Shown here in pieces: positions 36,959 to 49,200 of a stretch of DNA of 64,000 nucleotides. A program made the position numbers and the translations under genes. The notes under the pieces were generated by a model. The model was given only the letters and a program-made list of their open reading frames with translations. It ran no database searches and was not told the origin of the DNA. How positions within the stretch are numbered: the first letter of the stretch is position 1; the number at the start of each line of letters is the position of its first letter. Source of the stretch: Trebouxia sp. TZW2008 (taxonomy: Eukaryota; Chlorophyta; Trebouxiophyceae; Trebouxiales; Trebouxiaceae); contig BDIU01000226.1 of assembly GCA_002118135.1 (NCBI GenBank), positions 80,534 through 144,533 of the forward strand. Direction: 5' to 3'.

Positions 36959-38593
36959 ATGCCAAAGCGAGCAAATGCGAAAGGCATCCTGTGTCGTCCT
37001 CCAGCCTATGAGGAGCTGCACTGTAATTACTATTTGGGACGCAGCAAAGTCAGGGTCTTGCCCAGCGAAGCATTGGTTTGCGAATGTAATCCTTGCAGCC
37101 AGACAGGTTCAGGCTGTGGGGCCAGCTGCCAGAACAGGCTGTTGAATCAAGAATGTCATCCTCAATTTTGCCCATGTGGTCAAGGTTGCCAGAACCAGCG
37201 AATACAGCAGCGTCAGTGTGTCAAGACAAGGTAACATTGCTCAAATAGAGCCCTCCCATCTACTGACAGCCTGCAGTATGAGATCTGCAACTCTGCCTTT
37301 CCAGTTGACATACTATCTGCTGTTGCAGTCTTCAGCATATGGGCAGTAAACAGTGGGGACTGGTGGCAGCACAAGCCATTTCAGCTGGCAGCTTTGTCAT
37401 GGAGTACATAGGTAGAGCTCACAGCAGGCTTTCGGCATCTCTGCCTTGACTATGCCATTTGCTGGGAGCCATGCATGCATGAATGTCAACATAACATTGC
37501 AGGTGAGGTCATTCCTGCAGCTGAAGCAGCAGAGCGCAGTGCTGCCTATAATGCTGAGGAGGAAAAGCACACATACTTCATGCATTTGAGGTGAGTCTAT
37601 TCTATGATGCAGTGCTGCAATTGCAGGCTCATGCCACAGCACTCATCTGCCGGAAGACAGAATGCATCACGTGTTCTTGACAGCTCGACCTGCTAGGTCG
37701 CTGTGCTAATGTTTAGCTCAAGCAAAAGCCAACATGTGTTGATGCTAGAGACTTTGCACTCGCTGATGCTCGTTTACAACTGCAGTCAGCATGAGGTGAT
37801 AGATGCAAAGTTCAAAGGGAACAGAGCACGCTTCATCAACCATTCCTGCCAGCCCAACTGCGAGACACAGAAGTGGATAGTGGATGGAGAAGTCTGTGTC
37901 TGCATCTTTGCCCTACGCAACATATCACCAGGAGAAGAGCTGACATATGACTATCATCTGCAATGTGGAGGAGGCAAGCGGGTCAGGTAATGCTGCTGCT
38001 GCCTGCAATGACAATCAAACACTTGTTCACACTCTATACTGTGAAATCTGTTGGCAGCAGCAGTTGCCATATGCAGTTCAGAGTGCCTTGGGATCGTTAG
38101 GGCTTAGTAAGTTTAGACCAGATTAGCTGAGGGCATGAGAGCTGTGATGGTCTGGCCTGTTTTGACAAGACTTGCTGTAACAACGATCATAGCAACTATA
38201 CATGCCAGTACATGTGCTAGCTGTGTGTGACACAAGTCAGGCTGTTGTGACCATGACGGTAGTGACATGTAATGCAAATGGTACACTTGCAAGATATTCT
38301 TTTGTTCATACAGGTGTCTTTGTGGAGCTCCTGAATGCCGGGGATATCTTGAGGCTGACTGTGCTGATCACAGATGTGCTAGCACTGCTCAAGATGTGCT
38401 GCTTAAAGGCCCAGGCCTGGCAGGTTTTGCTGCTGAGAGCGTGCTGCTGGTACGCATGCACATCACGCCTTGGAATGAGAAGATGAAACCGCTGCTTGCA
38501 GCCTGTTTGGATCAGCTGTTGGCAATGGATGCAAGCTCTGCACTCAAACAGACATGTTTTGGCATTGAAAACATCTTGACAGGCCTTGCCTGA
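36959..38593 (+). CDS. SET-domain histone-lysine methyltransferase, ASH1/SETD2 (H3K36) class
   Basis: Predicted nuclear enzyme that methylates histone H3, probably K36 by class. Exons 36959-37230, 37329-37411, 37503-37590, 37786-37986 and 38314-38593 join in frame to 307 aa. Domains in order: AWS zinc-binding motif (VCECNPCSQTGSGCG, then CHPQFCPCGQGCQNQ); SET domain starting GSKQWGLVAAQAI, with FVMEYIGEVI, catalytic-core RFINHSCQPNCE and ELTYDYH; and a post-SET cluster (CLCGAPECRGYL). This AWS-SET-postSET order identifies the ASH1/SETD2/NSD group. The frame stops at 38591-38593, but the next long ORF lies in the same frame and may be a further exon. The start may also lie upstream. Confidence 0.86.
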
Positions 38594-38690
38594 TCGCACT
38601 GAACGTTGCATTTGCATCATGCGCAAAAAGATGCTCTAGAAGGTCGCACTCTTCATTTGGCACCTAAGCCATTGCCTTTGACACTGCAGG

Positions 38691-39922
38691 CGCAGCCACA
38701 GCAAGGTGCTGCATACGGGTCAGCAGCAATCAAGTCTGCTACACCTCGCCCAGCACTGGCACATCAAGTAGCATCTGGCAGACAGCAGGTGCATGCTGCT
38801 CAGCAAGCCACCACACCTCGGCAGAAAAGCAGTCACCGCCACAGTCCAGATTCTTCTGCAACTCTTACAGGCTCAGGCCGCTGCTCAGATGCCAGTGACC
38901 TGACGTCAAGCCACCCCTCAGACCTGCGTAAACATCAGCACAAGCGCATCAAGCTTGCAAATGCACAGCCTGCAGCACAGCAGCCAGAGGCTATACATCA
39001 TGCCTCCGCACAGTGCCCTCCAGACCCAAATTTGGCTCAGCTTGATGGCCTGGATTTACAGCCCGCTCAACTGATGCAACGGCAGGCTGTGAGTGGTGAC
39101 CACCCAGCTCAGCAAAGACATTCAGCAGCAGAGGATCAGATCCAGGGCTGTCACGTCCTGTTCCAGCCTACTTTGTCGCCACCAGGAGCCAGAACGCGGC
39201 AAGGCAGTGTTGTCCAACCTGTTGCCGTCCCAGCTGCGCCAAATATTCAGCAAGCGCCAGCTTATGTCCAATGCACTATTGCTGGCTTGACACCTGCCCA
39301 GCAGTCAATAAAGGATAGGGAGGAGCAGCAGCTTTCACAGCGTCTCAGGCATCAGCAAAACATGTACACAGCAGGATACCAAGTGGATCAGCTTGGTGCA
39401 GTGCAAGTGCCAGCTGGCCCATATAGACGCGTCATTTCCATGAAGCAGGTGTTTGCGCAGAGATGGCAGGTTGAAGCTTCAGCTGCGCAAGTAGCTGATG
39501 ACGCAATCCCCATGCAGCAGCTTCTGTTGGATGGTGCTGTTCAGCTAGAGAAGGCCCCGGGCCAAGGAGCAGCAAATCTTATAGAAACCATGTCGCCAGA
39601 CGTTTCCATGCAAGGCCCATTGAATTCTGAGCAGCCAACTGCATCTCGAGGAACCAGCAAGCTGCCCATCAGGCTTTCAAACCTGAAGAATGCAATGCGC
39701 AAGGCAGAGCTGGGCTGTCCAGAAGTGTCGTCTTCTACGTCCAGTGGCATGATTGGTTCAGGTGTCAGGGACGACAGGCACATTGTCTGGCAAGTGGGGC
39801 AGCTGTGCAATACCCCTCGCCTCAATGATGCTTGGGTAGAGTACTATGTTGATAGGTTCAATGTAGACTTTGACAGTTCATACTGGTCCATGCTGGAGCT
39901 TCTGTCTGCTGATGCGTGTTGA
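38691..39922 (+). CDS. Gln-rich disordered exon, probable C-terminal part of the SET gene
   Basis: About 410 codons open to TGA at 39920-39922, preceded by a CACTGCAG acceptor at 38683-38690. The protein is rich in Gln, Ala, Ser and His with low complexity. It ends in a more ordered segment (HIVWQVGQLC, then a tract around EYYVDRFNVDFDSSYWSM). It lies in the frame of the SET gene but is separated from it by two stops (38591 and 38600), so it joins only if an intron removes about 38470-38690; the donor was not found. It could instead be a separate gene. Confidence 0.5.
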
Positions 39923-40208
39923 GTGTGCATTCATATCAGCACTGTTTTGTACACTTTGTGCCATAGCATCTGTACTGTTCACTGCCTTGCCAGTTGTGAT
40001 CACCAGCCATTCATAAAACCTTAGAATAAGTGGAACCCTTTGAATAAATGATTAAGATGGGCCAGAATGTCACAGGACTTAATAGACTAATAGCCTGCTA
40101 TTCAGGAATAAGTTTTGTCCAGTCCAACACTGTTACCCTTTTTCCCAGTAGCATGTACTGATCATTCGGTTCACACAGAAGTAGTGTTGATGTGCTTAAC
40201 TAAAGGCT

Positions 40209-42783
40209 TCATGCAGTGACACCTTTTGCATCCTGCCGTAATGAAGGCATGTAATGATGAAGCACCTCTGAGCCAGTCCATTTTCTGAAGCGCTTACGAG
40301 GTTGAATGAGTGCCTGACACCTGACCTGCTGGGGGTTACCATCATTCTGCGGACCTCTCTCTGGGAATGCAACCTTGGAAGCAACAGATGTATTGTCAAT
40401 TGCAGATTTGCTTTCAGCCTTGGCACCATCTGCATTTGATGATGAGGGTACAGGGCTCTTTAAGCCTTCAAGGATCTGATTGCCATTGTCTTGCACATCT
40501 TGAGGCCTGCTGCGCTTTTGCCTGCCAAGAAGAGAGACCTGCTGCCTGGCAAGTTCAAACTGCCCTGCTTTCTGCGCTGTGCAGACGCTGGGCTGTCCCT
40601 GCAAAGGATCTCTGTATAGCGATGACAGGCATGGAGCCATGCTTGCCAGCCTTGAGGCGAGAGCTGCTGCAAGCATATCATGATCTTGGCTGGATGTGCC
40701 GGCAGGCGACTGTGCCGCTGTCTGCTCAGGCTGCTGCGTGACATGTGTTTCCTGCACATGCAATGCTGCTGGATCCTGGCCATCTGAGTACACCTGGCTT
40801 TGCAGCTCAGCCTGTCCTGGTTTTGCAGCAGATTGCAGTGACACCTGATGAGCCTTGGCACATGGCACTGCAGGTGTCCAGACCTGATGCTGTGCTGAGC
40901 TCTTTGGACTCAACAGCTCAGCTGCTTTCTGCAAGTTCCTCAACTGATCAGCTGTTAGCTGCTCTGGTCTGATCTGCAGCATGTCTGCTTTTGAAAGATG
41001 CGTATGTCCCTCTGCTGTGTTTGCAGGTCTTGCTAGCTGATGCAGCTGGTGTCTGGCATCTGATGCAGATGTCCGAAAGCTTGAGCCCGCTGTTGAGCTA
41101 TGTTGGGGAATGGACTGCTCATTGACTTTCCCAGGGGCCCATCTAAGCATACCAGCCAACCTGCCAAGTGGTGTCAAGAACCCACCAAGCCCTCGGCTAT
41201 GCGTGCTGGCAGTGTCTTTCTGAGCAGATGCATTCTCAGCAACTTTGGTGGTTTGTACAAAACCTGTCTTGCTGGCTGCCTGAGGATGCGCTGGCACCAA
41301 CTCAGAGTGACTCTGGGTCACTTGGGCACCTGCCCACAGCATGTAAGCACTTTGTGCAATGATGTACTCTATTTGCTGCAGAAACAGCAGTGGGCTAGCA
41401 ATGGAGTCACCTGGTTGAACGGGAGTGCTGGCCTCTTTGAATGCTGCATCATCTGAATCAGACATGTCCAGCTGCTGGGTGAGATTCAGTTGCAATGATG
41501 GAATTGCCTCTGGTGAGCCAAGCTCGTTTGTATGCGCCCCTTGCTGTGCTAGCTCACTCCTGCAGTTCAATGACATGACAAGGTCGTATAGCAGCTTGAG
41601 ATGTCTCACCCAGCATATGAAATCAGGCAAGGAGTGCAGGTCCAGACAGGCATACTAAGCTTACAATGTTACTGTTGCTTTTGGACTGCTGCTCCAGTCA
41701 GTCCAGCCAAATTCGTCTGCAGGAAGGAAACAGGCTGCTTGTGGCTGATGAGATGCTGCAGCTAATTGCGTCTGCCCAGTTGGTGGCTCAATAGCAACCG
41801 CTGCGGTTGTGCCAAGCTTGTCAGGTGGCGTGCAGCTTTCAGCACCGTCTTGCTCGCCAGAGTCGCGCTCAGCTGCATCGTCTTGTCCGTTGTCCGCATC
41901 CCAACCTGCAATGCGGTTCCCCTTCAAGGCCTCGATGCTGCAAAACGTTGCTCACAAACACAAGATCGGCATGCAACACCTGATAGCCTGTCCAACATGT
42001 CAGCCTGAGATAGGGGAATGACGCAAAGTCTAGCGTCTACGACCCCCATTGGCTTAGTGGGCGTTCGATCCAGAGCAAACACAACTTGGCATGCAAAGTT
42101 GCGTGGCACAGAGCAGTCTTTGCCTCGATCATGCCCAGACTGAGGAGCATGCCATGCTGTGCATGCTGTGCATCATGCTGCTTGCAAAATGGCCTTGGTA
42201 TGCTCAGGGTCACCTGCAAACGTGACAGAGCTTGGTGAGTCTCGGTCACCACTCCCGTCAAGGCTGGGGCTAAGAGGTGGAGCTGATGCGCCATTTGCTT
42301 GATCTGAAGCTTGAGCATCATGCTGAAGGTGCGACTGAGCAGGTGTTTGCCCTGGCCACAACCGTATGCTTGCCAGTGGGCTCTGTACAGATATGCAAGG
42401 CTGCTGCTGAATGCAAAGGTTCAGGCTGCTGGGGCTTGTTGCTTGTGCTTGCTTGCTCATACTGCTTGCAGGCTGTTCTGGGCCGCTTTCCCTTCGTGGC
42501 GAGGCATTTTGCAGATCTTCTTGACTGACAGCAAACTCTTTGTCAAACAGGGCATATTCCTCATCACCTGCGTTTGGCATGCAGCTCAAATGCAGCCAAC
42601 TTTTTGAGCTCAAACGCAGATGCTGCAGACAGCAGGATATGGGACTAAGAAATGCGGATGCCATGGCCCAATGGCATGATGGGATGCATAGCATGACCCT
42701 GTGGGAGCACCAGTACTTGGCAGCTCTGACCACAGTGCAGCCAATCTGGCCTGGCGCGTCTTGCTTTGCAGAAGAGCGGACAT
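40209..42783 (-). CDS. Unrecognised, largely disordered protein
   Basis: Exons 42783-42711, 42567-42214, 41905-41673 and 41654-40209 keep one frame. The start reads MSALLQSKTRQARLAALWSE. Exon 2 is acidic then Ser/Gln/Pro-rich (DEEYALFDKEFAVSQEDL). Exon 3 is acidic (DADNGQDDAAERDSGEQD). The 482-codon last exon is Gln/Ala/Ser-rich with a basic end (RKRFRKWTGSEVLHHYMPSL). I know no family with this pattern; the composition suggests a nuclear protein. Exons 3 and 4 are separated by only 18 nt (41655-41672) that contain two in-frame stops but begin GT and end AG. Either this is a tiny intron, or one gene ends there and another starts downstream, for instance at the first ATG in the last exon. Confidence 0.55.
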
Positions 42784-43634
42784 AACGATTTCAGCTTCAG
42801 CTAGTAGTGCAAAGTCGAAAACCAGCGCTTTTCAACGACTTGAGCCTCGATCGGTCAGGCTGAGTTGCAGCGCACACAGCCCACCTACCGGCATGTGCTG
42901 GATCCAAGACTTGGACTGTAAGCGCATCACAGCAGGCGCGATAGCAATCAACCTGGTTTTGAACTGCAGGGTGGCCTCAGCATCCCACCGCTTCACACCT
43001 CATGCCGCCTTTCGAATTCGATAACGAAAGTCGCCGGACCGCAGCTCATTGCGGGGCTTGAGGTTTGCTCGAGCTCTTTGACGAGCTGGCTTGGAGTCTT
43101 GCCAGCCTCAGGTCGCTTTCTACACATCTGATAGCTTGCAAGAGCATCAGGCAATTGCACCTATAGGTAGCTGATGTCAAGGAGCTCACTGTCTGAGCGC
43201 AGGAGCTGAACAAGACGTTTGAGGCAATTGCACGCAACATTGCATAATGCATGTACTTCTCATAATCACACATGCATGTTCACTTGAACAAAGTCCCTGC
43301 CTGGTGATGCAATCAGGCCTGCCGTACAAAGCTAAGCTCTCAAAGGATCATGTGCCACTGCTGTCTGCTCACAGCACTGAATCAAATGGCAGCGTGCAGA
43401 ACGCAATCACAGAACAAGCAGGAGCTCTATCAGACTCAAACCAAAAGCTGCTCCTCAGAAAAACAGCATAGGTACTGCCTATATAGGCATGCTGCTCTTT
43501 GCATGAGCTCAACCAGAAGACTCAAGATGGACAAAAAAACAACTGACAACTGACACCTGCCGACTTTTCTTCTTGCAAGCTCCAGCTAACACTGATCATG
43601 AACTCAGATACATTTTTGTACAGCAAACACTTCC
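42784..43634. other. Region between two minus-strand genes
   Basis: A minus-strand frame near 43238-43046 (starting MHYAMLRAIASNVL) could be a small gene or an exon, but I could not join it to anything. Otherwise nothing is recognised. Confidence 0.35.
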
Positions 43635-45947
43635 TTAGTCAGACATGTCTGTCACATCACTGCCTGCGTCTGATGTGTCTGACTCAAAGTCAGAATCCTG
43701 AACATACGCTGTGCCAATAGTTCGCTCATTGGCAGCAACATTGGCAGCAAGTAAGGATGGAGTAGCATTTGAGGTACTAAGCAGCGCCTTGCGCTCCTTG
43801 CACAGCTTGTCCCTGATGGCTTTTGCTGTATCTGCCTCATAGTTGCAGATCTGTTCCAAAGGCACTTGCGCCATTGCATCAGCAGAACCGTCAGAGGTCC
43901 AGAATACCTGCTGCATTGCGGAAATGCCTCTTTGCACACTATCTTGCAATGACACTGCAGCAGCCTTGCGCGGGCTATGTCTGCTCTGTAACCAGTCAAA
44001 GATTTTGGGCTGTAACTCTCCCCAGACCCCGTGGAGCAAGAGATGTGACCCACTGCCCTGACAGCAGTCATCCAGAGACTCCTGCCAGGTTGTGCTGCAT
44101 TCCACTGCAGCACTGCTGTCACTGCACAGCGCTGCCTTAAGCTCCTTGATGCACTTGCCAAGCTCAGACACTGATGATGCCTGTCTAACGGTCTTTCGCC
44201 AGCCGTTTCGCTTGCCTTTCCAGTGTTTGCGCACTGCTGTCCATGGTACAGAATCCTCAACCTCAACAAGTTGCTTTTGCACAGTTTCCAACACTTCATG
44301 CCGCTGCAGATTGCCAGGTAGACTGGCGGCACTTGCGGGCCTGCTGAAGCCAGAACTAGGCAAGGCAATGTCTGAGAAGATGCCATTTGTCAATGTTGGC
44401 ATGCTGAGTCCTCCGTTATTAGGCCTTGCACTGGTACTTGGAAGAGCTGCACAAAAGCATCTAGGATCAATTGATGACCAGCAAGTATGCAGGCACAGCT
44501 CTAGCCAAAACATGCATGATGAATTCACTAAAGCAGTTGAGGACCTGAGCGCTCCACTGTTGTTAGGCCTTGCACTTGCATTTGGAAGTGGTGCACGACA
44601 CCATCAAGGATCACTTGACATCCAGCAAGCATGCAGCAGCAGCTCTAGCCAAAAGGTGCATGGATCGAGTTCACTGTAGCAGTTGAGGACCTCTGTGCTG
44701 AAATTGCCTGATCACAGCCTGATAAAAAACTTGCTTTGCAAATGGCTAATGATTGTTTGTACATGGACAGGTAGAAGTGAGCTTGAGCTTTACCTAAAGA
44801 CATTGGATGCGAGGTTTCCAGGAAGATGTCTCCTTCCAACCCAAAGCCATCCAGATCATTGGGAAGTTCTGGAAAGTCCATCAGAGCAGCTGCACTAGAA
44901 GTTGGCTGCTGCTGTAGCATGCCGCTTGAGGAAGGATGTGCAGGGTCTGATTGCACCACTCGTCCAGGCTCTATATGAGCCAGATAGCGCTGCTGTACTT
45001 GCTCATTGAGCCTAAGTGCTGGAATGAACAGATTTACCCAGCCATTGGTCAGAACCTGAGTCACTTGTCCTTCTTTGCCTACAACACCTTGGTTCATCTT
45101 ACGGCTAGCACTTGTCACAAGGACCCTGCACACAATGCCCTGTGTCACAGAACTGCAGAAACCTTGTGTTTCCATCATGTCCCTTAATGTGAATGATGCC
45201 TTTCCGCAATCAGGCCAAGTGAGTCTGTCCGCAGCTGAGGATGATGTGAGACACCTTGTGTTTGCGCAAGAGATGTCAGCATCATGAACAGGTGTATGAC
45301 TGTCACCTGTCGCCTTCTTTGAAGTCTCGCCCACCAAAGTGAGTGTGACTTGGTGAGGTGCCTGTGTTTGGAGTGTCCGAGGCAAAGACTGCCTGCATTT
45401 ACATAATGTGTGCTTAGATATGATTATTTGCAGCAATGCCAGGCGGTGAATGCACTCTGTTGCTGCCAAGATTCTGCCAGGCAAACAAAGCCTACCCCAA
45501 GAAGACTGATGGCAGCTTTGGCTGCAGCTTGCAGGTGACTTGTCTGCACAGCTTGCTGGAAGGCTATGTCTTGCATCAGGCGCAGAGCCATGACATCCGC
45601 CTACAACAATTGCTGAAGTACTTGAGAAGGTTGGCAAGGCTCACTTGGTAAGCACAAGATTGTCACGCTTAAATCAACACCTGACTTGCTGTTGGTGTGT
45701 TCTGGAAGGCTTGACTTGCCGAACTTGTTGGGACCATGACGCTCAAGCCTGGCGAGACGAGAGGGAAACCAGGCAAGGCGTTGGGGAAAGCAGAAGGAAT
45801 GCTTGACGCAGGTTGGCTTCTGACAAGGGCAGCTTGAGAGGCACTAGGCAGCAAGTCTGCTCCGACACTTTGCTGCTGCATGAAGGCAGACACAGCAGCA
45901 TCTGCCTGTGCACCTGCTGAACTTGCATACGCGGTTTGCAAGGCCAT
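43635..45947 (-). CDS. Unrecognised, probably chromatin-associated protein
   Basis: Five exons (45947-45681, 45600-45496, 45392-45307, 45254-44794, 44446-43635) sum to 1731 nt, giving 576 aa. The N-terminal ~90 aa are Ala/Ser/Pro/Gln-rich. A helix (ALRLMQDIAFQQAVQTSHLQ) follows, then a central segment with SFTLRDMMETQGFCS and VTQVLTNGWVNLFIPALRLN. The C-terminal part has a strongly basic Trp-rich motif (PWTAVRKHWKGKRNGWRKTV) followed by a SVSELGKCIKELKAAL helix, and the protein ends in an acidic Asp/Ser tail. The basic Trp motif plus helix resembles modules of chromatin regulators (DDT/WHIM-type) only loosely. Function unknown. The exon structure is well supported; the identity is not. The gene is divergent from glycyl-tRNA synthetase. 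Confidence 0.65.
44398..44705 (-). repeat. Duplicated acceptor and exon 5 start of the 43635-45947 gene
   Basis: The intron end and first ~60 nt of exon 5 recur ~150 bp upstream (44555-44700). In the upstream copy the acceptor GTGCAG reads GTGCAC, so only the downstream copy can splice there. Confidence 0.85.
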
Positions 45948-46271
45948 CGTCCTAGTTCACAAGACGCTGCAGTGCCGGCATGTTTCAACAGCGCCATGCA
46001 CGCAAGTTAACGTGCACCATGTCTCGCAAAGAGCAAAGACGGTGTTCACGCCGTGTTGTAGATGCCTTTTGCAACGCACTGCTTGCAAGCTAGCAAGCTG
46101 GAGTCAAGCTAGCTTCTTAACGGGCGGGTTGAGTAAAAGTTAGTCATCCCGGCAGTAGTCATGAACAGCTGCTTAAGAAGAAGAGCTCTTGTTGAGTACC
46201 AGGTCAAGCACCTGATCTGGCCCGGCGACTGACTTTGCGCAGGCTCAGCCAGCGGTACGAGACGTACCGAC

Positions 46272-49200
46272 ATGGCGCTCGCGGATGAGCTGCAAGGCTT
46301 GGCGGTGCAAGCACAGGCCGCCGCTGCAAAGCAGGGAGACACTGTGCGAAGCTTGAAGGCATCTCTGAAAGATGGCAAAGCCGAAAAGGTGAGCGATGCC
46401 GCACGCTCGATATTGTTCACCGTCCCACATGTTGAACTTGTGTGGATGAGCGCGTGAAGCGTATTGCTTCATGTGCAGGGCGACGTCGACAACGCAATAC
46501 AGCAGCTCAAGAAACTGAAAGCGGAGGCAGACGCTGCGCAAAAGGTTGGTGCAAGTTGCTTCGTCTTGATGAGATCTCCTGCACAGCCCTCACCACGTCT
46601 ACGGGACACCTGCAGGCGTATGAAGAGTCTGCCGGCGACTCAGCTGAGCAAAGCAAAGAAGCCTTCCGAGCTCAAGTGGTAACGCCCCGTCACACACCGC
46701 CTGAACGTTGCAAGCTGTATGATTAGAGTTTAAAACACAGGGGACACCTATTTGGCGCTCACTCCGCAGGCTGGTGTCTTGGAACGGCGTTTGTTCTATA
46801 TGCCCTCATTCAAAATCTATGGCAGTGTTGCTGGCTTTTATGACTACGGTCCACCTGGGTGTGCAGTCAAGCAATACATCACGCAGTATTGGCGCCAGCA
46901 CTTTGTCCTGGAAGAGGACATGCTGCAGGTAAAATGAACATTGGTACGCAACCCTGCCTGTGAAGATTGGGCTGCACAGGCGTGCATGCTTTGTGATTTA
47001 TCATACTGTATGACAGCAAGTTTGCAGTAAGTATTGGCAATTCTGCTTTCTTTGATGCGGCAGCCCTCTCTGTCTGTACACCTTGTATGTTGAGCCACAT
47101 GCACGTCTGTTTCCTTGATCCAAAGACCTTCACACAAAAGCAAACTAAACTTGTTACTAGTGTAATGCTTAGTTGCATCACAGCAGTAAATAAAGGCATC
47201 ACCATGCCAAGCAGTGTCATGCTGCATCCAGCTTGCTGAATGTTCACAAACAAGCCAGCTTTTGCACAGGTGGAATGCCCTGCTGTGACTCCTGAAGTGG
47301 TCCTCAAGGCATCAGGACATGTGGAGCGATTCACAGATTTTATGGTCACAGACGCCAAGACTGGGGACTGCCACAGGGCCGATCACTTGCTCAAAGGCCA
47401 TTTGGAGGCCTTGCTAGAAGACAAGAAAGCCCCCTTGTCAGCTGAAAAGCAGCAGGTGTCTTACACTCACTCTGCCTAACATGCTGTTTGTGCATGAATA
47501 GCATCCGTGCTCATTTACATAACAGCTGTGTGCTGCAGCACCATTGGTCTGCTGAAGCAGCAAGAGTATGCCCTTGCTGACACCTCAAGTGTCATTTTGC
47601 ATTGTTGTCGCCGCTAGCAATTATGCTGAGATCATGCTGACTGGTGGTCTGCAGCCACAGTGACTTCTGAAGGATTGGCTGTAGCTGTGATTGCAGACTG
47701 CCTTTTAAGTGCATTTTTGGGCAGTTACCAAGTACCCACAGTAAACCCAGGGACACCTGGCAGACAAGTGTGCTTGAAGATCTCTCCACCCTCCATATAC
47801 AGTCCAAATGGCTCAGGTTGGCACAGGACCGAACTTGTGAGAGACTGTTGAGTGCTTCAGTACATATCTAGCTGGGCCTGCTGAGCCTGGCTAGCACGCA
47901 ATTTGAATGAATTTGAAATGAAGGTGATTGCTCAGCCTGGTCAGCCTGACTGTTCTGTCACAGGAGGTGAACCACCAGCTGGCGACCATAGATGAGCTCT
48001 CAGCCAAACAGCTAGGGGATGCTTTGACAGCTTATGATGTCAAGGCTCCTGACACCAAGAATGACATTTCTGCTCCATTCCCCTTCAACCTGATGTTCAA
48101 GACGTCCATTGGACCCAAGGGAGATCAAGTTGGATATCTGAGACCAGAGACTGCACAGGGGCTGTTTGTCAACTTCAGGTAATGAGGCCTCCTTTCAGCC
48201 ACTCTGAAGTCATATACTCTCCATCACATTCATTGCACCAAGAGAAGTCGATGATATGAAACATGTTACAGCACAGATGTTAGATATGATGACCTAAAAC
48301 GAAGTGCTGTGATGAATGCTGTCAGAGTCAGATTGCATGCAGTGAGGACATCATGTAGTGCATGGTGTTTGTTGTTGGGCTCAAGCTTGGCATGACTGTT
48401 GGAGCAAGGCGCACGAACTCCATGCACATGAACCCCTGTGTGCATACCTCAGACCTCACCGGCTTGGCTTTGTCGACAGGGATCTGCTGTACTACAACGG
48501 CGGCAAGCTGCCCTTTGCAGCAGCACAGATTGGGCAGTCATATCGCAATGAGATCTCCCCCAGAGCTGGCTTGATCCGAGTCAGGGAGTTCACACAAGCA
48601 GAGATTGAGCACTTCTGTCACCCTAAGCACAAGGTCAGGCCCTGCCAGCTCCCTAGCACCCTTTGCTTTTGACACCTGCAATGCAAGCTTGACTTCTACA
48701 AGCTCCTTGTCAACACACACCATGTGTTACAAGAGAAAATTCAGCCAAGTATCAGCAAGTGGCTGACTTCTAGGCTGTCAACCCATTACACCATATGCAA
48801 GAGGGGATTGTTGCTGTTCTGCTGCCCCTCAGAAGTATGTTGTGTATGCAAGCTGCTTTGTGTTCACTGCTGATCAGGATTGATGGTAGCGCTCAGATTA
48901 TGCAGTTGAAGGAGCAATCTTTTGATTTGCGTGGCTAGCATCTGGAATGTGCAAGACAGTCAGAAAAGCCCAGCAACTCATTACGCTTGCTGTTCTGAAT
49001 CTTCAGCCTGTAGAAAAGATTGGGCAGCATTTTTCCAGGAAGGCAAGCTGTGCAGTTGCCAAACACTTCTTTCATCTTTGCTCTCCTCTTCTGTGCCAAG
49101 ACGAAAGCAGATTTGGCAGTTGCACCTCTTTTTTTACATGCAGCGAGGGTGCTACCGAATCCCCTCAGATGGCTAGGGTGCAAAGAGTCTGCACAGCAAT

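Noticed and set aside
42030..42075. GTTCGATCC-like sequence resembling a tRNA T-loop
   Set aside because: No acceptor stem, D-arm or anticodon arm could be built around it on either strand.
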